Below are positions 48,710 to 57,809 of a stretch of 64,000 nt of DNA, piece after piece. Below the pieces are notes generated by a model that was not told the origin of the DNA, did no database searches, and was given only the letters and a program-made list of their open reading frames with translations. Source of the stretch: Crocosphaera sp. (GTDB lineage: Bacteria; Cyanobacteriota; Cyanobacteriia; Cyanobacteriales; Microcystaceae); contig JASJDW010000024.1 in NCBI GenBank assembly GCA_030064955.1, forward strand, positions 1 to 64,000, written 5' to 3'. How positions within the stretch are numbered: position 1 is the first letter of the stretch; the number at the start of each line of letters is the position of its first letter. The position numbers and the translations under genes are program-made.

Positions 48710-50073
48710 TCGAACCATTTTTGCTAACTACAATTTTAGATATACTAATGATTGCTTTATTTAAAACTCTCGGTACATTGGGACTACTTTTACTTGCTTT
48801 TCCTTTGAATTTTATTGTTGTTTTTGTTTCTCTTATTATTAGTTGGATCATGACATCTTTTGCTAAAAAAAAGGTGGTTGAAAATCAAAAAAAAGTATTA
48901 TTAACAGGGGGTAAGATGACAAAATCATTGCAACTTGCCCGTTGTTTTTATAATGCTGGTCATGAGGTTATTTTAGTCGAAACTGATAAGTATTGGTTGT
49001 CGGGACACCGCTTTTCCAAGGCAGTTAAGGGATTTTATACGGTTCCTGCACCAGAAAAAGATCAAGCAGGATACTATCAGGGATTATTAAATATTGTACA
49101 AAAAGAAAACATTGATATTTTTATTCCTGTATCGAGTCCAGTTGCTAGTTATTATGACTCAGTAGCTGGCACTTTATTAGCTCCTTATTGTGAAATCATG
49201 CACTTTGAACCTGACATTACCAAAATGTTAGATGATAAGTTTGAATTATGCCAACAAGCACAGGCGTTAGGGTTATCTTCACCTCAAGCTTTTCTAATAA
49301 CTGATCCACAAGAAATACTAAATTTTGATTTTAAAACTAATCAAGGGAAAAAGTATCTTTTAAAAAGTATTAAATATGACTCAGTTTCTCGCTTAGATAT
49401 GACCAAACTTCCCTTTGAAGGAATGGAAGACTATGTTAAAAATTTGCCCATTACTAAAGATAACCCCTGGACAATGCAAGAATTTATAACAGGGAAAGAA
49501 TATTGCACCCACAGTACCGTAAGGAAAGGAAAAATTAGACTTAATTGTTGTTCAGAATCATCTCATTTTCAAATTAATTATGAACATATTGATAAACCAG
49601 AAATTTACGATTGGATAGAAACATTTGTCAAAGAATTAAATCTAACAGGACAGATTTCATTTGACTTTATTCAGTCAGAAGATGGCACCGTTTACCCAAT
49701 CGAATGTAACCCCCGTACCCATTCAGCTATCACCATGTTTTATAATCATCCAGGGGTCGCTGATTCTTATCTAAATGATGGTAAAAAAGGTGAAGAACCC
49801 ATCATTCCATTAACAAATAGTAAGCCCACATATTGGCTATACCACGAGATTTGGCGTTTAACAGGGATTCGTTCTCTCTCAGATTTTCAATCTTGGATTA
49901 AGAAAATTACCACAGGAACTGATGCTATTTTTCAACTCAATGATCCCCTACCTTTTTTAATGAATCCTCATTGGCAAATTAGCTTATTATTACTACAAAA
50001 TTTATTGAATTTAAAAAATTGGGTGAAAATTGACTTTAATATTGGTAAATTAGTGGAAATTGGTGGTGACTAG
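48697..50073 (+). CDS. mysC: ATP-grasp ligase adding glycine to 4-deoxygadusol (MAA pathway)
   Basis: 458 aa. It joins glycine to 4-deoxygadusol to form mycosporine-glycine. An N-terminal hydrophobic segment (FKTLGTLGLLLLAFPLN) suggests membrane attachment, as in the Anabaena protein. Then come ILLTGGKMTKSLQLARCFYN-type start of the nucleotide fold (written here VLLTGGKMTKSLQLARC), ATP-grasp lysines near KYLLKSIKYDSVSRLDM, the metal triad in GQISFDFIQSEDGTVYPIEC and NPRTHSAITMF, and the conserved end FNIGKLVEIGGD. Two starts are possible: GTG 48697, inside the inverted repeat, or ATG 48748. Neither has a ribosome site; homologues have a longer N-terminus, so GTG is given. Confidence 0.9.
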   Translation: MLTPIEPFLLTTILDILMIALFKTLGTLGLLLLAFPLNFIVVFVSLIISWIMTSFAKKKVVENQKKVLLTGGKMTKSLQLARCFYNAGHEVILVETDKYWLSGHRFSKAVKGFYTVPAPEKDQAGYYQGLLNIVQKENIDIFIPVSSPVASYYDSVAGTLLAPYCEIMHFEPDITKMLDDKFELCQQAQALGLSSPQAFLITDPQEILNFDFKTNQGKKYLLKSIKYDSVSRLDMTKLPFEGMEDYVKNLPITKDNPWTMQEFITGKEYCTHSTVRKGKIRLNCCSESSHFQINYEHIDKPEIYDWIETFVKELNLTGQISFDFIQSEDGTVYPIECNPRTHSAITMFYNHPGVADSYLNDGKKGEEPIIPLTNSKPTYWLYHEIWRLTGIRSLSDFQSWIKKITTGTDAIFQLNDPLPFLMNPHWQISLLLLQNLLNLKNWVKIDFNIGKLVEIGGD

Positions 50074-50095
50074 GTAATTCAACATCAAACAATGT

Positions 50096-50119
50096 AGAGA
50101 CGTTTCATGAAACCTCTAA
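50096..50119. repeat. Palindrome around GTTTCATGAAAC
   Basis: A perfect 12-bp palindrome (50102-50113) is flanked by AGAGA and CTCT. It closely matches the AGAGACGTTTCATGAAACGTCTCT dispersed palindrome type of cyanobacteria, here with one decayed arm. It sits between mysC and the symporter gene. Confidence 0.5.
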
Positions 50120-50134
50120 CCTAACTGTAAAACA

Positions 50135-51547
50135 ATGGTTGATCAAATTGGAATTATCATTACTTTTATCTTTTTCCTGCTGTTATTTACAGGGGTAGGA
50201 ACCTATTCAGCTACTCGAAAAAAAGCCACCACCACTGACTATTTATTAGCCAGTCGTAACGTTAACCCCTGGTTAACCGCCCTCTCAGCCATGGCCACAG
50301 GGCAAAGTGGCTTATTATTCATCGGACAAGTGGGTTTTGCCTATAAAGTTGGCATTTCTACTATCTGGCTAACCATAGGGTGGGCGATCGGCGATTATCT
50401 GGCGTGGTGGTTTGTTTTTAAACCCCTCAGACAGCTTTCTGAAGCAACAGCATCGGATACTGTTTCTGCTTTTCTCGCCCAAAATATCAAAGGATATCGT
50501 CTTATTTCCCTAATTTCTGCCTTTATTATCCTAGCTTTCCTTGGTTCCTACGCTGCTGCCCAACTGGTAGCTGGTAGTAAAGCCCTTAATACCGTCTTTG
50601 GCTGGAATTATAACCTAGGCATCATCATCGGTGCTATCATTGTGGTCATCTATTGCTTTTCTGGAGGCATTCGTGCCTCTATTTGGACAGATGCCTTACA
50701 AGGAATATTAATGTTAGGTTCCTTGTTACTGTTACTAATAGTAGCAGTAATTAAATGTGGTGGTTTTCCTAGCTTATGGCAATCTTTAAACAATATTGAC
50801 CCAAATTTAACCAATTTTAACCCTAAGTCTTTGCCTTTAGGCTTTATTCCTTTTTTTATCGGTTGGATCGTTGCCGGGTTTGGAGTTGTCGGCCAACCCC
50901 ATATTATGGTTCGGGCCATGGCCATCGACTCAGTAAAACATCTCAGTTTTGCCAGAAACTTGAAAACCAGTTTAGGGTTAATGAACTCTTTCTCTGCGTT
51001 GGGTATTGGGTTAAGCGCAAGAGTTTTACTTCCAGACTTATCGACATCCGGTGATCCAGAGTTAGCCTTACCCTATCTGTCTTTGGAGTTGTTACCCGTT
51101 GTTTTAGTGGGGTTGATCTTGGCGGGACTTTTTTCTGCAACCATGTCCACCGCAGACTCCCAAATCTTATCTTGTTCAGCAGCCCTGACACAAGATATCT
51201 TTCCCCAAATGTCGAGATCTTACAACTTTGCCAAAATAGGGACGTTAAGTGTTACAGGGGTTATTTTAATCATTGCCCTTGCTGGAGATAATAATGTCTT
51301 CGCTTTAGTTACCTTTTCTTGGTCAGTTTTAGCCTCTGGGTTAGGTCCACTATTACTGGTCAAAGTATCGCAACAACCCATCAATACCGTTGGGGCGATC
51401 GCCATGATGACGATGGGTGTCACAACCGCTTTGATCTGGAAGTTAGTCCTCAACCTATCGGGTGTCATCTATGAAGTATTACCCGGTATGGTGGCAGGAA
51501 TGGCTGTATACGGCTTTTATCGTACCCTATCTTCTCTGAAAACATAA
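50135..51547 (+). CDS. Sodium:solute symporter (SSS/PutP-like) inside the MAA cluster
   Basis: 470 aa with about 13 hydrophobic spans, the LeuT-fold solute/sodium symporter family. Typical marks are SRNVNPWLTALSAMATGQSG, the family signature region GVVGQPHIMVRAMAID as in proline symporters, and SATMSTADSQILSCSAALTQD with the Na+-site Ser/Thr. It lies between mysC (61 bp upstream) and mysD (93 bp downstream) on the same strand. This placement suggests import of an MAA precursor such as glycine or serine, or transport of an MAA itself. The family is certain, the substrate is not. No ribosome site is visible. Confidence 0.88.
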   Translation: MVDQIGIIITFIFFLLLFTGVGTYSATRKKATTTDYLLASRNVNPWLTALSAMATGQSGLLFIGQVGFAYKVGISTIWLTIGWAIGDYLAWWFVFKPLRQLSEATASDTVSAFLAQNIKGYRLISLISAFIILAFLGSYAAAQLVAGSKALNTVFGWNYNLGIIIGAIIVVIYCFSGGIRASIWTDALQGILMLGSLLLLLIVAVIKCGGFPSLWQSLNNIDPNLTNFNPKSLPLGFIPFFIGWIVAGFGVVGQPHIMVRAMAIDSVKHLSFARNLKTSLGLMNSFSALGIGLSARVLLPDLSTSGDPELALPYLSLELLPVVLVGLILAGLFSATMSTADSQILSCSAALTQDIFPQMSRSYNFAKIGTLSVTGVILIIALAGDNNVFALVTFSWSVLASGLGPLLLVKVSQQPINTVGAIAMMTMGVTTALIWKLVLNLSGVIYEVLPGMVAGMAVYGFYRTLSSLKT

Positions 51548-51552
51548 CTATT

Positions 51553-51612
51553 CTTCCCCTACCTCCCCTACTTCCCACACTCCCCACACTCCCCACCCCT
51601 CCCACCTTTTGC
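51553..51612. repeat. Pyrimidine-rich simple repeat tract
   Basis: CCCCTACCTCCCCTACTTCC is followed by CACACTCCCCACACTCCCCA. It is a tract of imperfect 7-10 bp units, like those at 1-10, 53680-53764 and 43372. It separates the symporter and mysD genes but need not end transcription. Confidence 0.6.
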
Positions 51613-51640
51613 CCTATATTATCTATAAGGAAACTTAACC

Positions 51641-52663
51641 ATGTCTATTCTTCACATTCTTCATTTAGTGGGTTCTGCTGAAAATAAGTTTTATTGCGAC
51701 TTATCTCGTCTTTATGGCAAAGAGTGCATTGCAGCAACCGCCAACCCTTCTCGTTATCGTTTTTCTATTGCTTATGTTACCCCCGATCGCTTATGGCGTT
51801 TTCCAGCATCCTTAAGCAGAGAAGATATTAATGCAGCCACACCCCTATCCTTATCTCAAGCTATACAGTGGATCGCAGAACAAAATATTGACTTAGTATT
51901 ACCTCAAATGTTTTGCATCCCTGGAATGACTCAGTATCGCGGGTTATTTGACCTCCTAAATATCCCTTATTTGGGCAACAAAGCGGAGTTAATGGCCTTG
52001 ACGGCAAATAAAGCAAAAGCAAAGGCGATCGTTGCTGCTACAGGGGTTAAAGTACCCTATGGGGAACTTTTGCGCCAGGGTGACACCCCAAACTTGCGCC
52101 CACCCGTTATTATTAAACCGTCTAACGCTGATAACTCCTTAGGGGTAACATTGGTTAAAACCATGGCCGAATATGACGCAGCTTTAGAAAAAGCGTTTGA
52201 ATATGCAGATGAGGTATTAGTTGAAGAATATATTGAACTAGGAAGAGAAGTAAGATGTGGCACCATTGTTAAAGAAGGTGAGTTAATTAGTTTACCTTTA
52301 GAAGAATACGCCGTTAGTAATGAAAATAATCCTATCCGTAACTATGAAGACAAACTGAAAAAAGATGAATCGGGGGAATTAGCTTATGCTGCTAAGGGCA
52401 ATAAGAAATCTTGGATCGTTGATGTTAAAGATCCAGCTACCCGACGGGTTCAAAACATAGTTAAGCAATGTCATCAGGCGTTAGGTTGCCGTCATTATAG
52501 TTTGTTTGATTTTCGTATCGATCCTCAAGGACAACCCTGGTTCTTAGAAGCCGGTTTATACTGTTCTTTTTCCCCCAAAAGTGTTATTTCTGCAATGGCA
52601 AAAGCCAAGGGTATTCCCCTAGATGAGTTATTAGAAATAGCGATTAAAGAAGCGATGAATTAA
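51641..52663 (+). CDS. mysD: D-Ala-D-Ala ligase-like MAA synthetase
   Basis: 340 aa, ATP-grasp. It attaches a second amino acid (serine, threonine or glycine) to mycosporine-glycine, giving shinorine-, porphyra- or mycosporine-2-glycine-type products. Visible are PPVIIKPSNADNSLGVTLVK (ATP lysine and glycine-rich loop), VLVEEYIELGREVRCG, and FDFRIDPQGQPWFLEAGLYC in the metal site. The usual ligase ending with N-T-L-P-G is replaced by AGLYCSFSPKSV, which fits the MysD branch. AAGGAAACTTAACCATG gives a plausible start. No NRPS-type mysE is seen, so MysD alone should finish the pathway. Confidence 0.92.
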   Translation: MSILHILHLVGSAENKFYCDLSRLYGKECIAATANPSRYRFSIAYVTPDRLWRFPASLSREDINAATPLSLSQAIQWIAEQNIDLVLPQMFCIPGMTQYRGLFDLLNIPYLGNKAELMALTANKAKAKAIVAATGVKVPYGELLRQGDTPNLRPPVIIKPSNADNSLGVTLVKTMAEYDAALEKAFEYADEVLVEEYIELGREVRCGTIVKEGELISLPLEEYAVSNENNPIRNYEDKLKKDESGELAYAAKGNKKSWIVDVKDPATRRVQNIVKQCHQALGCRHYSLFDFRIDPQGQPWFLEAGLYCSFSPKSVISAMAKAKGIPLDELLEIAIKEAMN

Positions 52664-52666
52664 AAT

Positions 52667-52693
52667 AATAGGGTGGGCATTGTCCACCCTATT
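52667..52693 (+). terminator. Hairpin after mysD, possible terminator
   Basis: AATAGGGTGG (52667-52676) pairs perfectly with CCACCCTATT (52684-52693) around a 7-nt loop, four bases after the stop codon. Only a weak T-run follows (TTTAGGGTTT). It is also a member of the GTAGGGTGGGC palindrome family, so it may be a repeat serving as a terminator. Confidence 0.5.
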
Positions 52694-52991
<298 letters not shown>

Positions 52992-53606
52992 ATGAGATCA
53001 TCGATAACTCGAAATCGACACCAATCATTATTACTCCAATTTAATTATTTAGCCTGGACTGGGGTTACGGTGATAGGATTTTTATCTAGTTTGGTCTGGA
53101 TTGAAATTGGTGAGGTTCCCGATTTGAATGTGTTTCATGCCATGCTTGGCGCAACTATCATAGGATTCTTTCAAGCGTTAATTTTAAGTCGTTTCGTGGC
53201 TCGTGCTTGGTTATGGATCTTATTTACATTTATTGCTTGGAGTTTGATGGGAGCAAGTAGCTTTGGGGCGATAGGTTGGTTTACACCCCGAACTGATTTT
53301 ATTACAGTTCGTTTAACCACAGGATTAAGGTTAGGAGGTATCACAGGAATATGGGTCGGTTTTTGGCAATGGTTGAGTTTGAGACCTGTTGTATCTAAAA
53401 GTTATCTTTGGATTCTTATTAGTGGCATCAGTTGGTCTTTAGGATTATCAATCGGATGGATAATAGGAGGGATACTACACTCAATCACTCATCTTTTTTT
53501 GGGAGAAGTTATCGGATTAGTAATCGTGTGGATATTAGTAGGAATACAAACAGGAATTGCTTTAAGTTATTTATTAAATCAACGTGAGTTCAACAAAGGT
53601 AAGTAA
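52992..53606 (+). CDS. Unknown membrane protein
   Basis: 204 aa from ATG 52992, or 209 from an in-frame GTG at 52977; neither has a clear ribosome site. Six or so hydrophobic spans are seen (for example YLAWTGVTVIGFLSSLVWIE, LWILFTFIAWSLMGASSFGA, LWILISGISWSLGLSIGWI, GLVIVWILVGIQTGIALSYL). Two halves look related: each has a WLWILFTFIAWSL / YLWILISGISWSL segment, so an internal duplication is likely. No family is recognised and no function can be given. Confidence 0.7.
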   Translation: MRSSITRNRHQSLLLQFNYLAWTGVTVIGFLSSLVWIEIGEVPDLNVFHAMLGATIIGFFQALILSRFVARAWLWILFTFIAWSLMGASSFGAIGWFTPRTDFITVRLTTGLRLGGITGIWVGFWQWLSLRPVVSKSYLWILISGISWSLGLSIGWIIGGILHSITHLFLGEVIGLVIVWILVGIQTGIALSYLLNQREFNKGK

Positions 53607-53639
53607 CTCACGGGTAGACTGGGGGACTGGGAGGCTTTG

Positions 53640-53766
53640 GAGATGGGGGAGACAAGGAAGACAAGGGAGACTATTCTTACTTCCCACACTCCCCACACTC
53701 CCCTCTCTTCCCACACTCAAGATCCCCCGTCACCCCACACCCTACACCCTACACCCTACACCCCAT
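53640..53766. repeat. Simple repeat tract with CACCCTA heptamers
   Basis: A purine-rich part (GGGGGAGACAAGGAAGACAA) passes into CCCACACTCCCCACACTCCC and then three to four tandem CACCCTA units (53737-53764). It lies between convergent genes. Confidence 0.65.
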
Positions 53767-53788
53767 CAGCCATTAAACCAAACTGAAG

Positions 53789-55744
53789 TTAAACTAATTT
53801 GGCTATGATGCGATCGCGTCCTTCCTCTTTTGCCTGATACAAAGCCTCATCTGCTGCTTTAATCAACATTTTTGGGGATAATTTCTGTTGAGGCACCACA
53901 GTAGCCACCCCTAAGCTCATGGTAACGAAGGAACTCACCTGAGAGTCTTGGTGAATAATCTTAAGTTTCTTGACTTGAGTTTGGATCAAAGTGGCTACTT
54001 CTACACTCCCTTGAAGATTTGTATTGGGTAAAATAATGACAAATTCTTCCCCTCCATAACGTGCCACTAAATCGGTTGAACGTTTAACAGCGTGAACCAT
54101 TGCTTGTGCAATTTCAAATAAACAGCGATCGCCTGCTGGATGACCATACAAATCGTTGTAGCTTTTAAAAAAGTCCACATCCCCTAAAATCAAAGATAAC
54201 GGGAGTTGTTCCCGACGACAATGTTGCCATTTCTCCTCAAGTAATTGATTGAACTGACGACGATTGGCCACTTGGGTTAAAGCATCAATACCAGCAAGTT
54301 TTTTCAGTTTTTTATTGGCTTTTTCCAGTTCTAATTGAGTTTTTTCTAGGGTTTTTAACGTTTCTTGTAAATTATGATTTTTTAGCTCTAGAGAAGCGGT
54401 TTTTTCAGCTACTTTTTGCTCTAATTTCTGATTAGCCTCTTCTAAAGAAACCTCACTTTCATGAAGGGAGTCAAAGGATGCCTTCAATTGTGCAGACATC
54501 ATGTTAAACGATTGGGCTAAGGTATCAATTTCAACAATGAAGCTAGGTTTTAGTTGTTGCTCAAGATTACCCTGAGCCAGTTGTTTTGATGCCTGGGAGA
54601 TTCGTATAACAGGCGCAGTAATCCATCGGGAGGTGATTATACTTGAGGCGATCGCAACAGCCAAAGCGACTACACAAAGAATGACCATATTGCGAATATT
54701 GATATCAATCTCTTTAGTGAAGTCAGCTTTAGGGATAACTACCACCATCAGCCAATAAAGACCATGAGTATCTTGAATAGGTGTCACTTGTAAAAATTGG
54801 GGCTGATCTTCAATCTCCAACATTAACCGCTTGCTGGTGTCAATGTTCTCAAAACTATCAAATCTCATCAGCAAATTCTGGGCAGTTTCTTGAATCACAA
54901 TATTGCTACTTTGCACCGCAGCTAGTCTTTTTTGTCCAGTCTCACTGTTAAGGAAAGGGGGTTCATCGGCTGAACTGGCGACAATCTCTCCAGACCTCTC
55001 AATGATAAATATTTCTCCTGAGTATCCCACTTTAATCTGTTTGAGAAAATGACTAATATCCGATAAAGTTAAATCCGCAGCTAGGACTCCGAGAACCTTC
55101 TGGGATTGATCGTACACGGGAATCGCATGGGTAATCCCAAGACGGGGAGAGGTGGCAAACACATAGATAGAAGTCCAACTGGGTTTACCTTCTTTGATTG
55201 CTGTTTGATACCAAGGTCTTTGACGAGGATCGTAGATGATACGCTTGATCAACTTAGTGGGGTTTCCTTGGTTATCCAGTTGATACATTTCTCGGTGTGG
55301 ACTGGTCTGTTGGTTTCTTAACTGGAGGGTCGTGAAATCTTCTCGCTGTTGCCAAACTCCAACAAAATCTCCTTGCTGGTTAGCAAAGTAAACATAAGGT
55401 ACGGCCTGAGATATCTGGGTCTGTTTCCAGAAATAACGTGCCATTGTCGGATAATCACTCAGGTCTAAACTTCTTGATTCAATGGCTGCTACATTTATTT
55501 GTAAAAATTCATAGGGTTTTTCGGCAAAAGTCTTGATGTGCTTTTTGACCTTGGCTGTAACTTCATCGCTGATGCGAGTTACTAATTCATTAACTGACTT
55601 CTGAGCATAGCGAAACGATAACCATCCTGTTAACCCAACAGCAGTAATAATTTGAACAACCAAGGAAATTATTAAAGTTGTACGCAAACTTACTTTGGGG
55701 TTAGGGAGAACGTTTTTGGGTTTCATTTTTAGAGGTTTGACCAA
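53789..55744 (-). CDS. Membrane diguanylate cyclase (Cache-HAMP-GGDEF)
   Basis: 651 aa. A membrane helix at ~20-42 leads into a periplasmic dCACHE sensor (~45-340; YVYFANQQGDFVGVWQQ, RPWYQTAIKEGKPSWTS). A second helix (~345-368), HAMP (~370-420) and a coiled coil (LEQKVAEKTASLELKNHNLQ) follow. The GGDEF domain (~485-650) has an intact active site, YGGEEFVIIL, with an RSTD inhibitory site five residues upstream. It should make cyclic di-GMP in response to an outside small ligand. It overlaps no partner; the perR stop lies 22 bp upstream of its start, so the two may be cotranscribed. Confidence 0.92.
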   Translation of the reverse strand: MVKPLKMKPKNVLPNPKVSLRTTLIISLVVQIITAVGLTGWLSFRYAQKSVNELVTRISDEVTAKVKKHIKTFAEKPYEFLQINVAAIESRSLDLSDYPTMARYFWKQTQISQAVPYVYFANQQGDFVGVWQQREDFTTLQLRNQQTSPHREMYQLDNQGNPTKLIKRIIYDPRQRPWYQTAIKEGKPSWTSIYVFATSPRLGITHAIPVYDQSQKVLGVLAADLTLSDISHFLKQIKVGYSGEIFIIERSGEIVASSADEPPFLNSETGQKRLAAVQSSNIVIQETAQNLLMRFDSFENIDTSKRLMLEIEDQPQFLQVTPIQDTHGLYWLMVVVIPKADFTKEIDINIRNMVILCVVALAVAIASSIITSRWITAPVIRISQASKQLAQGNLEQQLKPSFIVEIDTLAQSFNMMSAQLKASFDSLHESEVSLEEANQKLEQKVAEKTASLELKNHNLQETLKTLEKTQLELEKANKKLKKLAGIDALTQVANRRQFNQLLEEKWQHCRREQLPLSLILGDVDFFKSYNDLYGHPAGDRCLFEIAQAMVHAVKRSTDLVARYGGEEFVIILPNTNLQGSVEVATLIQTQVKKLKIIHQDSQVSSFVTMSLGVATVVPQQKLSPKMLIKAADEALYQAKEEGRDRIIAKLV

Positions 55745-55765
55745 CCTACAGTTGAGGGAACTTTT

Positions 55766-56179
55766 TTAACAGCGATCGCATACACCCTCAACGATCACTT
55801 CATACCGTTCTGGGGTAATACCAGGCCGTAACCCTTGTAAATTGAACGATTCAAAAGTGTCCCAAGGGATATCTTCAATCACCCCGCAACAACGACAGCG
55901 AAAGTGATGATGAGGATCGATGTTGGCATCATAGCGAGAAATGCCTGGCTCTAACAATACCTCTCGCACTAAACCCACTTGACGTAACGCTTGTAAAGCA
56001 CTGTAAACCGTTGCTTGGGAAGAAGTAGGGGCATTTTTATTGAGATCGGTTAAAATTTGCTCAGCGGTCGGATGGTCTGTTCTGCTGAGCAAATTGGCGT
56101 AAACGGCAAAACGTTGTGGCGTAACCCGTAATTTTTTAGCTTTTAGAGTATTTACGATGATATTTGCTTCTTTTTTCAT
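55766..56179 (-). CDS. perR: PerR-type peroxide-sensing Fur-family regulator
   Basis: 137 aa. A winged helix (KKLRVTPQRFAVYANLLSRT, SSQATVYSALQALRQVGLVR) and a metal-binding dimer domain (HHHFRCRCCGVIEDIPWD). Two Cys pairs, CRCC and the terminal CDRC, form the structural Zn site. It represses peroxide defence genes until its metal site is oxidised. It is divergent from a type II peroxiredoxin, the same layout as slr1738/sll1621 in Synechocystis, which supports PerR over Fur or Zur. Confidence 0.9.
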   Translation of the reverse strand: MKKEANIIVNTLKAKKLRVTPQRFAVYANLLSRTDHPTAEQILTDLNKNAPTSSQATVYSALQALRQVGLVREVLLEPGISRYDANIDPHHHFRCRCCGVIEDIPWDTFESFNLQGLRPGITPERYEVIVEGVCDRC

Positions 56180-56298
56180 CCCCTTAACTTTCTCTTATTA
56201 ATGCCTTTTTATATTATAATTTAATGTTTTTTAGATTAGGTCTTATATTAAGATTATTCAAGAAATTAGGTAATTATTACTGTTGACTTTTTCTTAAA

Positions 56299-56313
56299 TA
56301 AGAATTATTCTGA
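56299..56313. promoter_or_regulatory. Candidate Per box
   Basis: TAAGAAT-T-ATTCTGA is a 7-1-7 inverted repeat with 6 of 7 matching pairs, the classic form bound by Fur-family dimers. It lies 48 bp upstream of the peroxiredoxin ATG and ~120 bp from the perR start. A second, weaker AT-rich repeat is present near 56211-56226. Confidence 0.6.
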
Positions 56314-56361
56314 GATAAAGCAGTAAAAGCTGATACAAACTTGATTGTCAAGAGGTGAAAT

Positions 56362-56934
56362 ATGGGCGTTATCGAAACTGTACCCAGTGTTGTATTTAAA
56401 ACCCGTGTTCGTGATGAGTCTGTTCCTGGACCTAACCCTTTTCGTTGGCAAGATTTAACCAGCGAAGAAATTTTCAAGGGGAAAAAAGTCGTTGTTTTCT
56501 CCTTACCTGGTGCATTCACTCCCACTTGTTCATCTAACCACTTACCTCGCTACGAAGAGTTATATGATGAGTTCAAAGCATTAGGGGTTGACGCGATCGT
56601 TTGTATTTCCGTCAACGACGCTTTTGTTATGTTCCAATGGGGTAAACAACAAGAAGCGAAAAATGTCTTCTTATTACCCGATGGTAATGGAGATTTTACC
56701 CGTAAAATGGGTATGTTGGTTGAGAAATCTAACCTCGGCTTTGGAATGCGCTCTTGGCGTTATTCTATGCTAGTTAACGACTGCAAAATCGAAAAAATCT
56801 TTATTGAACCCGACTTCAGTGATAACTGTCCTACTGATCCCTTTGAAGTATCTGACGCTGATACCATGTTAGCTTACCTCAAAGGAACTGAGTCTGGTGG
56901 TGTTTCAGAACCCCGCAAAGCTTTCGTCGGTTAA
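56362..56934 (+). CDS. Type II peroxiredoxin
   Basis: 190 aa, atypical 2-Cys/1-Cys PrxII family. The peroxidatic Cys lies in [19 protein letters not shown] (near residue 53); [12 protein letters not shown] carries the active-site Arg. It reduces H2O2 and organic peroxides, using glutathione/glutaredoxin in Synechocystis. AGAGGTG lies 7 nt before the ATG. It is divergent from perR with a candidate Per box between, so peroxide induction is likely. A strong terminator follows. Confidence 0.93.
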   Translation: MGVIETVPSVVFKTRVRDESVPGPNPFRWQDLTSEEIFKGKKVVVFSLPGAFTPTCSSNHLPRYEELYDEFKALGVDAIVCISVNDAFVMFQWGKQQEAKNVFLLPDGNGDFTRKMGMLVEKSNLGFGMRSWRYSMLVNDCKIEKIFIEPDFSDNCPTDPFEVSDADTMLAYLKGTESGGVSEPRKAFVG

Positions 56935-56959
56935 TTTGAACCATAACTAAAGTATTTTG

Positions 56960-56993
56960 TAGGGTCAATCGATGGATTGACCCTATATTTTTT
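56960..56993 (+). terminator. Intrinsic terminator of the peroxiredoxin gene
   Basis: TAGGGTCAATC (56960-56970) and GATTGACCCTA (56975-56985) form a perfect 11-bp stem with a GATG loop, followed by TATTTTTTT. It starts 25 bp after the stop codon. Confidence 0.88.
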
Positions 56994-57035
56994 TGTGCAG
57001 AAGCAGAAAACTATGTTATAATAACAAAGATGTAT

Positions 57036-57109
57036 GGCGAGCGTAGCCAAGTGGTTAAGGCACCGGGTTGTGGTCCCGGCATTCGTGGGTTCAAGTCCCA
57101 TCGTTCGCC
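57036..57109 (+). tRNA. tRNA-His (GTG)
   Basis: The acceptor stem GCGAGCG pairs with CGTTCGC, with the extra 5' G (57036) opposite C73 that marks tRNA-His. The D arm is AGCCAAGTGGTTAAGGC, the anticodon loop is TTGTGGT with stem CCGGG/CCCGG, and the T arm is GTGGG-TTCAAGT-CCCAT. CCA is not encoded. It follows the peroxiredoxin gene on the same strand. Confidence 0.95.
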
Positions 57110-57130
57110 CTTTAAGCAAGCACAAATAGA

Positions 57131-57799
57131 TTACCGAAAAATTAGGGGTTTAAAGCCCCGCCTTCACAAGTCAAAAGTTAGAAGTCAAAAGTTCCTCACT
57201 CCGTTCCGGCTCTAGCGAACAATCATTTTTACCTCTTCCTAAAAGTAAGAGGATTCAGAAAACGATTCTTTTCTTGTTTTTTCTTCATAAATGAAGAGGC
57301 TTCAAACCCAACTGACGAGCGACCCCGGCGAGGTTTCCTCGCCATGGGAACGCGCGAGTCGGGCTAAATTTTATTTTTGCATGAGTGCTTTTTGCCTTTT
57401 TACTTTGCCCGAAAGGGCGGGGTGAGGGGGCGTACAGTCAGCGAAATTTGTGCTAAAATTTGTCTGGTTGAAATACCCGACCCCCTACTGCGTAGGCTAG
57501 GCCATACTAGAGGCCAAGCGTTCCGAGAAGGTCGAAACTAATAAACCTGTGGTGGCGAAAGCACAGTAAAAACAGCTAGGGAAACGAGAGAAGTACCAAA
57601 GATTAAATCAACCAAAATTAGATCATAAACAGTATGGTCGGGCATCCGAAAACTGAGGCCAACCACCTGAACGACTGGGGACAGCCCCGCCTATGGCTAA
57701 CTACTGCGAGAGTGGAGATAGTTAAGCGATCTGGACGAGCCAGTAATCCAAAATAGTGATGTTTGGAGAATCCACTCACTTTAGGGAGTGGAGTATGTC
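57131..57799 (+). mobile_element. Probable IS200/IS605-type relic without tnpB
   Basis: This gene-free stretch of ~670 bp is rich in hairpins: CCTCTT/AAGAGG, CTTCAT/ATGAAG and GGCGAGG-TTT-CCTCGCC (57327-57343). It ends with CCACTC (57772-57777) pairing with GAGTGG (57786-57791), inside AATCCACTCACTTTAGGGAG and GTATGTCAA. That end looks like the right ends of cyanobacterial IS605/tnpB elements as I know them. No intact reading frame remains, only a few open fragments. The 3' part may still encode an omega-RNA-like transcript. The left border is uncertain; 57191-57217 holds a repeat shared with 15239-15266. Confidence 0.45.
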
Positions 57800-57809
57800 A
57801 ATTTAGCAC

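Noticed and set aside
53584-53808. 74-codon plus-strand frame
   Set aside because: It is made of the simple repeat tract and overlaps the ends of two real genes.
57030-57215. 61-codon plus-strand frame
   Set aside because: It reads through tRNA-His and the start of the mobile relic.
57480-57780. RNase P RNA or tmRNA
   Set aside because: GCGAAAGCACAG resembles a piece of RNase P RNA, but the rest lacks its conserved blocks, and no tag frame or tRNA-like ends for tmRNA are present.
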